Shown piece after piece: positions 16,735 through 25,889 of a stretch of DNA of 56,072 bases. Origin of the DNA: Lachnospiraceae bacterium. Lineage in GTDB: Bacteria > Bacillota > Clostridia > Lachnospirales > Lachnospiraceae. The stretch is taken from NCBI GenBank assembly GCA_910575605.1, contig CAJTEW010000021.1, forward strand, positions 1 to 56,072. The letters run 5' to 3'. Under the pieces are notes generated by a model. That model was not told the DNA's origin and did no database searches. It saw nothing but the letters and a program-made list of their open reading frames with translations. Within the stretch, counting starts at the first letter, position 1. Every line of letters starts with the position of its first letter. Both the position numbers and the translations under genes were made by a program.

Positions 16735-17878
16735 GTGCCTGTTCCTCTTCTTTCTTCTCCTTAGACGGCAGTGTTACAATAAATTGTGTCCGGTTATCAT
16801 CACTTTTTGCCCTGATTCTTCCTCCATGCATCTCCACAATTTCCTTGGCGATGGCAAGTCCTAAGCCTGCACCGCCTGTTCCGCTGGAGCGGGAGTTATC
16901 CACACGGTAAAATTTTTCAAAAATTGTCTGCAGCATATCCCCAGGAATCTTGTCTCCCTGATTGGTAAATACTATCTCCACATCATTTTTTTTCATCTGT
17001 GCTCCAATAGCAATTCTTGTTTCCTCATAGCAGTAGGCGATGGCATTTCTGAGAATATTGTCAAACACCCTGGCCAGCTTGTCCGGATCGCCGTATACTG
17101 CCAGATTTTCCTCTACCTCTACCTCACAGAAAAGGCGTTTCTCCTGAAGAACACCATACAGCTCATCTGCTATCTGTTCCAGCATCATAGACAGATTAAT
17201 CTCCACCTGCTCCAGCTCAATATCCTGAAGATTATATCGTGTTATGTCAAAAAATTCATTAATCAGTTCTCCAAGCCGAATCGATTTCTCAAGAGCAATA
17301 TGAGTATATTTCCTTCTCTCCTCCCCCTCCATATCCGGATGGCTGTCAAGCATGCTGAGATATGCAACAACCGAGGTCAGCGGGGTTTTTAAATCATGGG
17401 CAAGAAACAGCACCAAATCATTTTTCTTCTTTTCGCTTTCCACAGATTCCAGTTCCTGGCGTTTAAGTGTTGCCTTGATTTCATTTAAACGGATTTCAAG
17501 GGGCTTAAGCTCTGTAATCAAACGAATTGGCTCTGTAGAATCGGACACAATATTCTCGATACTATTTTCCACCTGGTCAAGGTATTTTGTCATCTTAGTA
17601 AGTGCCACATAAAAAAACAGTGCAAAGAGAAGAAGAAAGCCAATAATCATAAAAAATGTCTTATTATCGCCAATCAGCCTCCAGTACAAATCAATTGCCT
17701 TCTTTTCCTCTATATGCATAGACGTAAGAGCATTAACAAATGTCTGGGCAAAGCTGTCATTATATATCCCATCAATAACATAATTTAGCAAAAAACCACC
17801 GACAAATACCGTCAGCGCCGTAACAAGCACCGTCTGCAGTAAAATGCTGAATTTTAGTTTCCGATAATTATTCTTCAA
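16622..17878 (-). CDS. VanS-like sensor histidine kinase
   Basis: A 418-residue membrane kinase. Two membrane segments (about 10-30 and 74-93) flank a short outer loop. HAMP-like and coiled regions follow, then the phosphoacceptor block LAHDLKTPLTSVVAYL (His near residue 161) and the ATP-binding boxes DNILRNAIAY and GTGGAGLGLAIAKEIV. The catalytic domain normally ends near FIVTLPSK. About 40 further residues, rich in His and Arg, come from reading through the start of the nuclease gene in another frame. The start appears to be a TTG overlapping the regulator gene by 11 bases, and no closer ATG exists. No van resistance genes are present, so the signal is unknown. Confidence 0.87.
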   Translation of the reverse strand: MKNNYRKLKFSILLQTVLVTALTVFVGGFLLNYVIDGIYNDSFAQTFVNALTSMHIEEKKAIDLYWRLIGDNKTFFMIIGFLLLFALFFYVALTKMTKYLDQVENSIENIVSDSTEPIRLITELKPLEIRLNEIKATLKRQELESVESEKKKNDLVLFLAHDLKTPLTSVVAYLSMLDSHPDMEGEERRKYTHIALEKSIRLGELINEFFDITRYNLQDIELEQVEINLSMMLEQIADELYGVLQEKRLFCEVEVEENLAVYGDPDKLARVFDNILRNAIAYCYEETRIAIGAQMKKNDVEIVFTNQGDKIPGDMLQTIFEKFYRVDNSRSSGTGGAGLGLAIAKEIVEMHGGRIRAKSDDNRTQFIVTLPSKEKKEEEQAHEIHTHRRRTLRSRPGHWKFASGKTAKGNMGQSGKDS

Positions 17879-18557
17879 CCTTATACCCTACTCCCCATAC
17901 TGTTTTGATAAAATCTGATTTTCCTGTAGGCCCGCTCATCTTTTCTCTCAGATGCCGGATGTGCACCATCACTGTATTATTACTGTTTTTATAATATTTC
18001 TCACTCCACACTCTCTCAAAAAGTTCTTCTGAGCTTATCACCTTTCCCCTGTTCTCACAGAGAAGCCATAAAATATCAAACTCAATAGGTGTAAGAGTAA
18101 GCGGGACCTCATTATAAACACATTCATGTGAATTACGGTCCAGAAACAGTCCTCCGAAATCAATAATATTTCCTTCCTCCCTCACCCCGTCATTGTACTG
18201 GGTATAGCGGCGAATCTGAGCTTTCACCCTCGCAACCAGCTCCAATGGATTAAATGGTTTCGGTATATAATCATCAGCCCCCAGCGTAAGTCCCGTAATT
18301 TTATCAATATATTCCGTCTTAGCTGTCAGCATGATTACCGGAAATGTATACTTTTCCCGAATCTGTTTCAAAATCTGAAAGCCATCCACATCAGGAAGCA
18401 TAATATCCAGGATTGCCAAATCAATCCTCGTATTCTTGATACATTTAAGCGCGTCCTCTCCAGTATAAAATTTCATCACACTGTACTGATCATTCTGAAG
18501 ATACAGCTCAATAACATCTGCAATTTCCTTCTCATCATCAACAACCAGAATATTCAT
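17868..18557 (-). CDS. VanR-like OmpR-family response regulator
   Basis: A 229-residue regulator with a receiver domain (acidic pocket VVDDE, phosphoacceptor in LAILDIMLPD, Lys in IPKPFNP) and a C-terminal winged-helix DNA-binding domain (LTPIEFDILWLL, VHIRHLREK, WGVGYKVEE). It forms an operon with the histidine kinase that it overlaps. A two-hairpin repeat pair lies directly upstream (18573-18692), between this gene and asnS, so its promoter must lie within or very near the repeat, or transcription enters from asnS. Confidence 0.92.
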   Translation of the reverse strand: MNILVVDDEKEIADVIELYLQNDQYSVMKFYTGEDALKCIKNTRIDLAILDIMLPDVDGFQILKQIREKYTFPVIMLTAKTEYIDKITGLTLGADDYIPKPFNPLELVARVKAQIRRYTQYNDGVREEGNIIDFGGLFLDRNSHECVYNEVPLTLTPIEFDILWLLCENRGKVISSEELFERVWSEKYYKNSNNTVMVHIRHLREKMSGPTGKSDFIKTVWGVGYKVEE

Positions 18558-18572
18558 ACTGCTCCTCCTATG

Positions 18573-18692
18573 TTGGGGACGGGGTAAAATTCAAAATACC
18601 CCGTCCCAGATTGAATTTTCCCTGTCCCCAATCATGGGGACACCCTTTTCCCCATCTGGGACGGGGTATTTTGAATTTTACCCCGTCCCCAA
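18573..18692. repeat. Paired REP-like hairpins, BIME-like (copies 6a and 6b)
   Basis: Two copies in opposite orientation, with tails facing each other: core 18576-18607 and core 18658-18689. Tails read TTCCCTGTCCCC and GGGGACACCC. Both cores are GGGACGGGGTA paired with TACCCCGTCCC. The layout equals the RAYT unit with the transposase gene removed, like a bacterial interspersed mosaic element. It fills the gap between asnS and the response-regulator start. Confidence 0.9.
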
Positions 18693-18697
18693 TTCGC

Positions 18698-20089
18698 TTA
18701 CAGGTCGCAGTTATTCACTGTCCTTGGGAATGGTATCACATCCCTGATATTACTCATTCCTGTCAGATACATAATGCATCTCTCAAAGCCGAGCCCAAAG
18801 CCTGAATGTCTGGTGGAACCGTATTTTCTTAAATCCATATAAAACCCATAATCCTCTTCTTTAAGCCCCAGCTCCTTCATTCGTGTCTCAAGCTTTCCAA
18901 AATCATCCTCTCTCTGGCTTCCGCCAATAATCTCTCCAATACCGGGAACGAGACAGTCTACTGCCGCAACGGTCCTGCCGTCCTCATTCTGCTTCATATA
19001 AAATGCCTTTATCTCCTTCGGGTAGTCAGTCACAAATACAGGCCTCTTATATACCTGCTCTGTCAGATATCGTTCATGCTCTGTCTGCAAATCTGTCCCC
19101 CAGGACACTTTATATTCAAATTTATCATTATTTTTTTCTAATATCTCTATTGCTTCTGTATATGTTATTCTCGCAAAATCCGATGTCGCAACATTATTAA
19201 GTCTCTCAAGAAGTCCCTTGTCCACAAAGGAATTGAAAAAATTCATCTCCTCAGGAGCATGCTCCATAACATAATTAATAACATACTTAAGCATAGCCTC
19301 AGCAATATCCATATTGTCCTCAAGGTCTGCAAATGCCATCTCCGGCTCCAGCATCCAGAACTCCGCCGCATGACGTGTCGTGTTCGAGTTCTCCGCGCGG
19401 AAAGTCGGCCCAAAGGTATAAATATTCTTAAATGCCTGCGCATAGGTCTCTCCATTTAGCTGGCCGCTTACTGTAAGGCTTGTCTCCTTCCCGAAGAAAT
19501 CTCCGGAGTAATCCACCTGGCCATCCTCTGTATGAGGAACATCCCCCATATCCATAGTTGTCACACGGAACATCTCTCCTGCACCCTCACAGTCGCTTCC
19601 CGTGATAATCGGTGTATGCACATATACAAAGTCCCTGTCCTGGAAAAACTTATGAAGCGCATATGCCGTAATAGAACGAACACGGAACACTGCCTGGAAA
19701 GTATTCGTTCTCGGACGCAGATGTGAAATAGTCCGAAGATATTCAAAGCTATGGCGCTTCTTCTGAAGTGGATAATCTGGCGCAGATGCCCCCTCGACCG
19801 TCACCTCCTTAGCCTGTATCTCAAATGGCTGCTTCGCCTGAGGAGTCGCAACCAATGTACCTGTCACAATAATTGCAGCGCCTACATTCAGTCTGGAAAT
19901 CTCCCCGAAATTCTCCATACTGTCATGATACACTACCTGAAGAGTCTCAAAAAACGTCCCGTCATTTACGACGATAAATCCAAATGACTTTGAGTCACGG
20001 ATACTGCGCACCCAGCCTCCTATCGTAATCTCCTTGTCAAGGTATTCTTCTCTGTTTTTGTATAAATCTCTAATACTTATCAAATCCAT
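18698..20089 (-). CDS. asnS: Asparaginyl-tRNA synthetase
   Basis: A 463-residue class II synthetase that charges tRNA-Asn. The N-terminal OB-fold anticodon-binding domain begins [14 protein letters not shown]. Catalytic blocks are [39 protein letters not shown] (motif 2) and [15 protein letters not shown] (motif 3). AAAGGAG precedes the ATG. Unlike proS and metG in this window, no T-box sequence is visible upstream. Confidence 0.96.
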   Translation of the reverse strand: MDLISIRDLYKNREEYLDKEITIGGWVRSIRDSKSFGFIVVNDGTFFETLQVVYHDSMENFGEISRLNVGAAIIVTGTLVATPQAKQPFEIQAKEVTVEGASAPDYPLQKKRHSFEYLRTISHLRPRTNTFQAVFRVRSITAYALHKFFQDRDFVYVHTPIITGSDCEGAGEMFRVTTMDMGDVPHTEDGQVDYSGDFFGKETSLTVSGQLNGETYAQAFKNIYTFGPTFRAENSNTTRHAAEFWMLEPEMAFADLEDNMDIAEAMLKYVINYVMEHAPEEMNFFNSFVDKGLLERLNNVATSDFARITYTEAIEILEKNNDKFEYKVSWGTDLQTEHERYLTEQVYKRPVFVTDYPKEIKAFYMKQNEDGRTVAAVDCLVPGIGEIIGGSQREDDFGKLETRMKELGLKEEDYGFYMDLRKYGSTRHSGFGLGFERCIMYLTGMSNIRDVIPFPRTVNNCDL

Positions 20090-20278
20090 ACCAAATATGC
20101 TCCTTTTTTATCTTTTTTCACCATCTGGCTAATGTCCGCCCCGCGTCCAGTAACCTCCTGATAAACAATAACAACATTTTACCATACTTTTTTATATTTT
20201 AAAAGGCAAGTTCCCACATGGAATAAATTATGTTACAATAAGAAGAAATAAAATCTAATATGACATGGAGAAAACACG

Positions 20279-21301
20279 ATGAAAAAAATGACACTCGGCA
20301 AAACTGGAATAACAGTAAATAAAAACGGCTTCGGAGCCCTCCCGATTCAGCGTATTTCAAAAAAAGAGGCCGTTTATCTGCTTCAGAAGGCCTATGACCA
20401 CGGAATCACTTTCTACGATACTGCAAGATTCTATACAGACAGTGAAGAAAAATTAGGACTGGCCTTTGAAGGAAAGCGCGATAAAATCTATCTTGCTTCC
20501 AAGACCGGCGCGCAGAATCCAGATGACTTCTGGATGGATCTTGAAACGACTCTTAGAAACCTGAAAACCGATTACTTAGATATCTATCAATTCCACAACA
20601 TTCCCTTCTGCCCGAAGCCGAACGACGAAAGCGGATTATATGAAGCCATGCAAAAAGCAAAGGAGCTGGGGAAAATCCGTCACATTGCCATTACAAACCA
20701 CCGCCTTTCTGTGGCCCATGAGGCCATTAACAGCGGACTCTATGACACTCTTCAGTTCCCCTTCAGCTATCTGTCCGGAGCGCAGGAGCTTGAGCTTGTA
20801 GAGAAATGCAAAGAAGCCGGCATGGGCTTTATTGCCATGAAGGCACTGGCAGGCGGACTTATCAACAATTCCAAAGCTGCTTATGCTTATATGCTTAAAT
20901 TTGACCATGTACTTCCAATCTGGGGTGTACAAAGAGAAAGAGAGCTTGATGAGTTCCTTTCTTATCAGGAAAATGAGCCTGTCCTGGATAACAGCCTTGA
21001 AAGCATTATTAAAAAAGATCTCTCTGAACTTCAAGGCGATTTCTGCCGCGGGTGCGGATATTGTATGCCATGCCCGGCCGGAATTGAAATTAACAACTGC
21101 GCTAGAATGTCCCTTATGATAAGGAGAGCGCCATCAGATGCGCAGCTTACAGATGAGATGCAGGCAAAGATGAAGAAAATAGATGAGTGCCTGCACTGCG
21201 GAAAATGTAAGGAGAAATGTCCGTACGGCCTTGATACACCTGCACTGCTTAAAAAGAATTATGAGGACTATATGGAAATTCTGGCGGGGAAGGAATATTA
21301 G
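20279..21301 (+). CDS. Aldo/keto reductase with C-terminal 4Fe-4S ferredoxin domain
   Basis: A 340-residue protein. Residues 1 to about 240 form an aldo/keto reductase barrel (GITFYDTARFYTDSE, YLDIYQFHN). The C-terminal region has two cysteine clusters, CRGCGYCMPC and CLHCGKCKEKC with CP, typical of 4Fe-4S centres. Such fusions are common in anaerobes and probably use electrons from ferredoxin or flavin rather than only NADPH. The substrate is unknown. GGAG precedes the ATG. It is transcribed alone, divergently from asnS. Confidence 0.88.
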   Translation: MKKMTLGKTGITVNKNGFGALPIQRISKKEAVYLLQKAYDHGITFYDTARFYTDSEEKLGLAFEGKRDKIYLASKTGAQNPDDFWMDLETTLRNLKTDYLDIYQFHNIPFCPKPNDESGLYEAMQKAKELGKIRHIAITNHRLSVAHEAINSGLYDTLQFPFSYLSGAQELELVEKCKEAGMGFIAMKALAGGLINNSKAAYAYMLKFDHVLPIWGVQRERELDEFLSYQENEPVLDNSLESIIKKDLSELQGDFCRGCGYCMPCPAGIEINNCARMSLMIRRAPSDAQLTDEMQAKMKKIDECLHCGKCKEKCPYGLDTPALLKKNYEDYMEILAGKEY

Positions 21302-21327
21302 GAATATAAAAAGATCGGAATCCGTGC

Positions 21328-21356
21328 TTGATTTTTTTGTTTTCTCATGCTATACT
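21328..21356 (+). promoter_or_regulatory. sigma-A-type promoter of the queT-type gene
   Basis: TTGATT (21328-21333) and TATACT (21351-21356) are 17 bases apart, with an extended TGC before the -10. This predicts a leader of about 160 bases before the start codon. Confidence 0.65.
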
Positions 21357-21470
21357 TTCCTTCGTTGCAAAGCCCACAAAACCAAGGTCTTATTGGGCTT
21401 GCCGCCGATTTCCGGCGTTACGGGAAAATAGTAAAGACATCCGCCAGATATCTTTGCTGCCCGCTAAGGC

Positions 21471-21514
21471 GCGTGTGTTCGAGACCTTCCACACGTAAAA
21501 CAAAACTAAAGGAG
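21471..21514 (+). promoter_or_regulatory. Candidate preQ1-I riboswitch
   Basis: The pattern fits a preQ1 class I aptamer: a short stem GTGTG/CACAC closing a loop that starts TTC, followed by an A-rich tail TAAAACAAAACTAA that runs straight into AGGAG. Here the tail overlaps the ribosome site of a QueT-type transporter, so preQ1 binding would hide it and block translation. The call rests on this pattern and on the gene it precedes. A covariance-model search would settle it. Confidence 0.65.
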
Positions 21515-21523
21515 AACTAAATT

Positions 21524-22009
21524 ATGAGAAACAAAAATGTCGTATTTCTTACGCAGGCTGCTATGATTGCTGCTATCTATGTGGTACTCACCTACATGTT
21601 CGCACCCTTTTCCTTCGGGGAAGTTCAGGTAAGAATTGCCGAAGCACTTACTATACTTCCTGTGTTCACTCCGGCCGCAGTTCCCGGATTATTCGCAGGG
21701 TGCTTTATCGGTAATATTCTGGGCGGAGCAATTCTTCCTGATATTATCTTTGGGAGTATTGCAACTTTAATTGGTGCCTTCTTTACCTGGAAACTGGGGG
21801 AAAGAAATCCCCTCTTTGCACCGTTCCCACCGATTCTTGCAAATACAGTTATCGTACCTTTTGTACTTAGATTTGGCTATGGAGTGCCGCTTCCAATACC
21901 GTTTATGATGATTACTGTAGGTGTTGGAGAGGTTCTGTCATGTGGAGTTCTTGGTCTGGTTCTTTATTTTGCGTTGAGGAAATATAAGTGCATGTTGAGG
22001 ACAGCATAA
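21524..22009 (+). CDS. queT: QueT-type queuosine precursor transporter
   Basis: A 161-residue hydrophobic protein with about five membrane segments, of the QueT family (COG4708), the substrate-binding subunit of an ECF transporter thought to import preQ0/preQ1. Typical features are the N-terminal AAMIAAIYVVLTYMFAP and VQVRIAEALTILPVF followed by PGLFAGCFIGN. No ECF ATPase or T subunit is nearby, so it would rely on a shared ECF module. The preQ1-like riboswitch upstream supports the assignment. Its stop codon lies at the edge of a degenerate hairpin repeat. Confidence 0.85.
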   Translation: MRNKNVVFLTQAAMIAAIYVVLTYMFAPFSFGEVQVRIAEALTILPVFTPAAVPGLFAGCFIGNILGGAILPDIIFGSIATLIGAFFTWKLGERNPLFAPFPPILANTVIVPFVLRFGYGVPLPIPFMMITVGVGEVLSCGVLGLVLYFALRKYKCMLRTA

Positions 22010-22060
22010 AATTAGAAAGTACCTGGCCCTGGAATAGGGCAGGTACTTTCTAATTTTATA
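22006..22060. repeat. Degenerate REP-like long hairpin (copy 7)
   Basis: A near-perfect inverted repeat (ATAAAATTAGAAAGTACCTG and its complement) around a short centre. It corresponds to the inner arms of copies 1 and 8, but the outer GGGACGGGG arm has decayed. It begins at the stop codon of queT and may terminate it. Confidence 0.7.
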
Positions 22061-22103
22061 CCGTTGCCGACCTGGCACCTTGTGGTTTTTCACCATTCCC
22101 GTC

Positions 22104-24578
22104 TTACATTGTACCTGCCAATGCAGCTACGAAAGTGTTTCCGCTTCCGTTTGTCATCTCTATCATCTGCTCGTAGCTTGCATTGCCTCGTTCCCCGCCT
22201 CCTGCGGCCTCGTACACAACGTATCCTTCTGCATATCCCACAAGCACTACTGCACTGACTGCATCTGTCATGGCTATTACAGGAGAACCTTTATTAATGA
22301 TATACAAAAGCTCTTCGATAGTACACCCTGTCAAGTCAAGACTGTTTCCGTCTGAAATTTCATTCATAATTTCCATAGGGCTTACGCCGCTTCTAAGCTT
22401 TGTATGAACCGCCGCAAGTACACTGCTGTCACTTGGAATTGTATATTCCAAATCTCTGTTTCCCCGTTCCCAGATATATTCCTGTCCGGCTGACACAGCC
22501 ACACCGTTATTTGCATCGGCTGCTCTCACAGCTTCTCCGGCGCTGTCGTAAATGCCCTGAAGCTCTCCATATGCATAGACATAGCATTTTTCCTTTAAAG
22601 CCTCGCTGTCAAAGCTTACCATATTTCCCCCTTGGCGCATAATCTGTTTCGGTTCCAGAAGCTTAGGCTGTGCACCCGCCGTTTTCTCGTAATCATCATA
22701 GGCAAGGCGGACCTGCCTCTCCTTAAGCTCTGTGACATAGACCTCCGGGTAAACGCAGTTTTCATCTGATTCTTCATTACTTGTAATATAATCCTCTGCA
22801 ACACCAGTATAAGTTGCACCGTCTCTTTGGGCACGGTTCAAGGTCACCATACTACCTTCAAACTGCGCACCAAGAATATATATATTTGCCTGTTCATATG
22901 TTTTTACAGCTTCACCCTTGCTGTTTTCAATCTCAACCTTATACATGGGGACAACCTCCTGCCCCGATACGGTTTTCCCCACATCCGAAGTTTTTGAAAC
23001 TCCATAGACAAAATCATTTTTTATAAAGCCAAGGGGCTTTATACGCTCTCCCTCTTTACATTCTACACTTCTTTCCTTCCCTGATTTAAAGTTCTTTATC
23101 TTAATGCTTCTGCCGTCTATTTCCCCTGCCTCCTCCTGGTAAGCGACAATGTGTCCGTCACTGGATACTACATACTGATCATCTAAAAGTCCCGTTATAA
23201 GCTCAGTCTCCTGCCCTTTGTCTATGTCAATTTCATAAAGCGTTCCGTCTGCCATCACATACAGCATATCCTGAGTTGTACTGTAGTACACCAGCTCTCC
23301 CAATTCCTTTACAATCCTGCCATAAGACCTGTTACTTGATAGAAATGCCTTCTCCTCCACAGAATTCTGTTCTGTATTGTAATAATAAACTAAAACCCCA
23401 GTCTCACCCTCATGACTTCCCCGGTTCACATAACCATACACAGCAAACACAACATTTCCTTCATCTTCCATAGCAAGAAGCCTGATTTTATGCTGTGAAA
23501 ATAAATTTCTCGTGTCCGTATTCTCCGCATCAGCAAAGCTGAATACAAGGGAAATCTCATTGGATTCCCTGTTGTAGCTCCACAGCTCATCTGCCTGTAC
23601 AAATGCTGTAACTCTGCTGTCTTTACTAGTCATATACTGTACACTGCTGTCCGTAATGCCAAGAATAATTCCCTCTTCATTTATCATCTGATGTGAGGCG
23701 TCAAATATCTGTTCCATTGTCCTGTCATAGTCTAAAAGATAATCTATTCCACCTTCGCTCACATGCCGCACACGGAAAAACTCCTTTACAGTATAAAGGT
23801 CTGTCTCATTTTCCTCTCCTTTACACCGTACCCGGTATTCAAGCTGTATGGAGGTGCAGGTACTGTTTATCTCCTTAACATTCCAGCGTTCTCCCCCTTC
23901 CACCTGAGGCATTAACTCTCCCCAGGTTACATGGTCATAATCGGAATGAATATTAACATGTGCAAATGTAGTGTTGTCACTCGCCTCATTCGGCTCCAGG
24001 GCAGCCCCGACTCCCACATCTGCAACCTTATTCAATGCATTTTCGTGAAAACTACGGGTATAGTCAAGACATTCCAACACATTTTTTCCCTCTGCATCAG
24101 TAATACGGGTATAAAGATATGACTTTTTTTCGTCCTCATGATTCAGAACAATCTGCAGCACCCGCTCTTTTTCCAAAAGCTGTTCACCTTCAAAGGTCAG
24201 AAGAACAGACTCCTTTGGACTCTTCAATGTATTTTCAAAAAGCTTTTCCTCACCATTAAGTGTGTATACAGAATACGTAAGGCTGTCAATCACATTTTCA
24301 TATGCCTTAAGGTTCATCTCAATACGTCCTGCTGTAACAGGCGTAATAGTATCCCGCACGGATGTAATATCCATTTTTTTTGCATACACAGGCAGAGGAT
24401 TCAGTGCATATCCATTGTAGGAAAAGGTGACCCAAGGACGCATAGCTGACCCCATGTCTGCTGTCATGTTACGATTTTCTTTGTTTGTACCGCGGTTAAA
24501 TACAAGGACTGCAAGGATAAAAATTACTACCAGCATCCAGGCATCCGTTAGATGCTTCTTCTGTTTTTTCCCTTTCAT
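22104..24578 (-). CDS. Large membrane-anchored extracytoplasmic protein with degenerate C39-like C-terminus
   Basis: I do not recognise a named family. The 824-residue protein has one N-terminal membrane segment (about 12-29) and is otherwise outside the cell. The middle (about 300-600) has repeated beta-rich segments such as DGTLYEIDIDKGQE, suggesting a propeller-like fold. The last 100 residues (EELLYIINKGSPVIAM, then AVVLVGYAEGYVVYE) resemble a papain-like C39 peptidase domain. In this part the usual histidine before AVVLVGY is replaced by Ser, and no Cys-Gly-Pro active-site motif is seen, so it is probably not a protease. The start is the ATG at 24578 behind GGGGAG. It follows the methyltransferase gene by 11 bases. 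Confidence 0.7.
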   Translation of the reverse strand: MKGKKQKKHLTDAWMLVVIFILAVLVFNRGTNKENRNMTADMGSAMRPWVTFSYNGYALNPLPVYAKKMDITSVRDTITPVTAGRIEMNLKAYENVIDSLTYSVYTLNGEEKLFENTLKSPKESVLLTFEGEQLLEKERVLQIVLNHEDEKKSYLYTRITDAEGKNVLECLDYTRSFHENALNKVADVGVGAALEPNEASDNTTFAHVNIHSDYDHVTWGELMPQVEGGERWNVKEINSTCTSIQLEYRVRCKGEENETDLYTVKEFFRVRHVSEGGIDYLLDYDRTMEQIFDASHQMINEEGIILGITDSSVQYMTSKDSRVTAFVQADELWSYNRESNEISLVFSFADAENTDTRNLFSQHKIRLLAMEDEGNVVFAVYGYVNRGSHEGETGVLVYYYNTEQNSVEEKAFLSSNRSYGRIVKELGELVYYSTTQDMLYVMADGTLYEIDIDKGQETELITGLLDDQYVVSSDGHIVAYQEEAGEIDGRSIKIKNFKSGKERSVECKEGERIKPLGFIKNDFVYGVSKTSDVGKTVSGQEVVPMYKVEIENSKGEAVKTYEQANIYILGAQFEGSMVTLNRAQRDGATYTGVAEDYITSNEESDENCVYPEVYVTELKERQVRLAYDDYEKTAGAQPKLLEPKQIMRQGGNMVSFDSEALKEKCYVYAYGELQGIYDSAGEAVRAADANNGVAVSAGQEYIWERGNRDLEYTIPSDSSVLAAVHTKLRSGVSPMEIMNEISDGNSLDLTGCTIEELLYIINKGSPVIAMTDAVSAVVLVGYAEGYVVYEAAGGGERGNASYEQMIEMTNGSGNTFVAALAGTM

Positions 24579-24589
24579 CAAAACTCCCC

Positions 24590-25753
24590 TTATGTATCTA
24601 AAAGTTTTCCAAGTGTAGGCGACACCCCTAAAAATTCTTCACAAGCTTTCAGCTTATCGTGGTTATTTCTTTTTCTTCCTGTCCTGACTGCACGTATCAG
24701 AATATTTTTCGGTGTATGCTCCATATCAATAAACTCCAAAATCTGGGCCGCATAGCCCTCACGCTCCAAGTACCCGGCACGAAGTGCATCTGTCACAAGA
24801 GCTGCCATACGCTCCTTTATAAGGCCGTAGCCTAAAACCGGCTGCAAAAGCTCATTTCCAATTTGATTATTCAGCTCATGCTGACAGCACGGCACAGACA
24901 TAATTATTTGGGCTTTCCATTCCACTGCCTTGGCAAGAGCAAAATCTGTCGCTGTATCACAGGCATGAAGTGTAACTACCATATCAACCTTGTCGCTGCC
25001 TGTATAGTCCTCAATATTTCCCTCCAAAAACTTAAGCTTTTCATATCCATATTTTCTGCTTAACTCATTGCATTTTTTGATAACTTCAGTCTTAAGGTCC
25101 AGACCAATAATACGAATGTCCAATTTTTTAAGCTCATGAAGATAGTAATACATGGCAAATGTCAAATATGATTTACCGCATCCAAAATCAAGAATCCTAA
25201 TCTCCCGGCCCTTTGGAAGCTCCGGGAGGATATCCTCTATAAATTCCAAAAACCGGTTAATCTGACGGAATTTATCAAACTTCGCATGAATAACACGGCC
25301 ATCCTCCGTCATCACTCCAAGGTCTACAAGAAAAGGCACCTTAATACCCTCCTCTAAAATATAGCCCTTTCTTCGATTATGTAAAAGTGTGCCCTGCTCC
25401 TTTAAACTCTTATAGTTTTTTCCCTTAATCGTGACCTTTCCCTTTTTACTTACTAGAACCGTATACCCTGTGTGTCTTGTCTCAAGCTGCATCTGCTTCA
25501 TATTCTCCATACACAAAAAGAGCCTCTCGGCCGCTTCTTCCGCTTTCAGATTCTCGTGAAACGCCTGATTATTTCTAAATGTCTCTATCTGAAAGATAAA
25601 GCCGTCTCCCTTTAAGATTGGACGTACCTTTATCTTAGACGCCTTTTCACTGTCCCTGGGGTTACTCAATGTCGCAGCAATAAAATCACTATTTAAATTT
25701 TGGTGTAATAATCTTTTTAATTCATCCATAATAATATTGTAATGTTTTTTCAT
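24590..25753 (-). CDS. METTL25-like SAM-dependent methyltransferase
   Basis: A 387-residue protein. The C-terminal half is a Rossmann methyltransferase with the SAM motif ILDFGCGKSYLTFAMYYYL, then IIGLDLKTEVIKKC and VVTLHACDTATDFAL, as in the METTL25/RRNAD1-like family. The N-terminal half (about 1-150) is an uncharacterised domain. The substrate is unknown; a nucleic acid or protein target is plausible. No strong ribosome site precedes the chosen ATG, so the true start may differ. It probably forms a two-gene unit with the large membrane-anchored protein. Confidence 0.78.
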   Translation of the reverse strand: MKKHYNIIMDELKRLLHQNLNSDFIAATLSNPRDSEKASKIKVRPILKGDGFIFQIETFRNNQAFHENLKAEEAAERLFLCMENMKQMQLETRHTGYTVLVSKKGKVTIKGKNYKSLKEQGTLLHNRRKGYILEEGIKVPFLVDLGVMTEDGRVIHAKFDKFRQINRFLEFIEDILPELPKGREIRILDFGCGKSYLTFAMYYYLHELKKLDIRIIGLDLKTEVIKKCNELSRKYGYEKLKFLEGNIEDYTGSDKVDMVVTLHACDTATDFALAKAVEWKAQIIMSVPCCQHELNNQIGNELLQPVLGYGLIKERMAALVTDALRAGYLEREGYAAQILEFIDMEHTPKNILIRAVRTGRKRNNHDKLKACEEFLGVSPTLGKLLDT

Positions 25754-25828
25754 GAAAAGCGCAAGTGGGGATAAAGCAGAGGGCTGTTCTTTTGTTTTGG
25801 TTAATTAAAAGCATAATTAATGATACCA

Positions 25829-25864
25829 AAAAATCGCTGAAGTTTCACGGCCTCAGCGATTTTT
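25829..25864 (-). terminator. Rho-independent terminator of the sensor kinase operon
   Basis: A 12-base stem (AAAAATCGCTGA paired with TCAGCGATTTTT) with a short loop. It is followed on the minus strand by a T-run and lies 25 bases past the kinase stop codon. It could also work on the other strand. Confidence 0.8.
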
Positions 25865-25889
25865 CTTTAAAGGACTTTTTTACAGCCCC

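Noticed and set aside
16622-18557. Vancomycin resistance locus
   Set aside because: The regulator and kinase resemble VanR/VanS, but no vanH, vanA-type ligase, vanX, vanY or vanT gene is present. Such systems are common in Clostridia with other roles.
21471-21490. TTCGAGACC as a tRNA T-loop
   Set aside because: No cloverleaf or acceptor stem fits around it. The A-rich tail and the downstream queT gene favour a preQ1 riboswitch.
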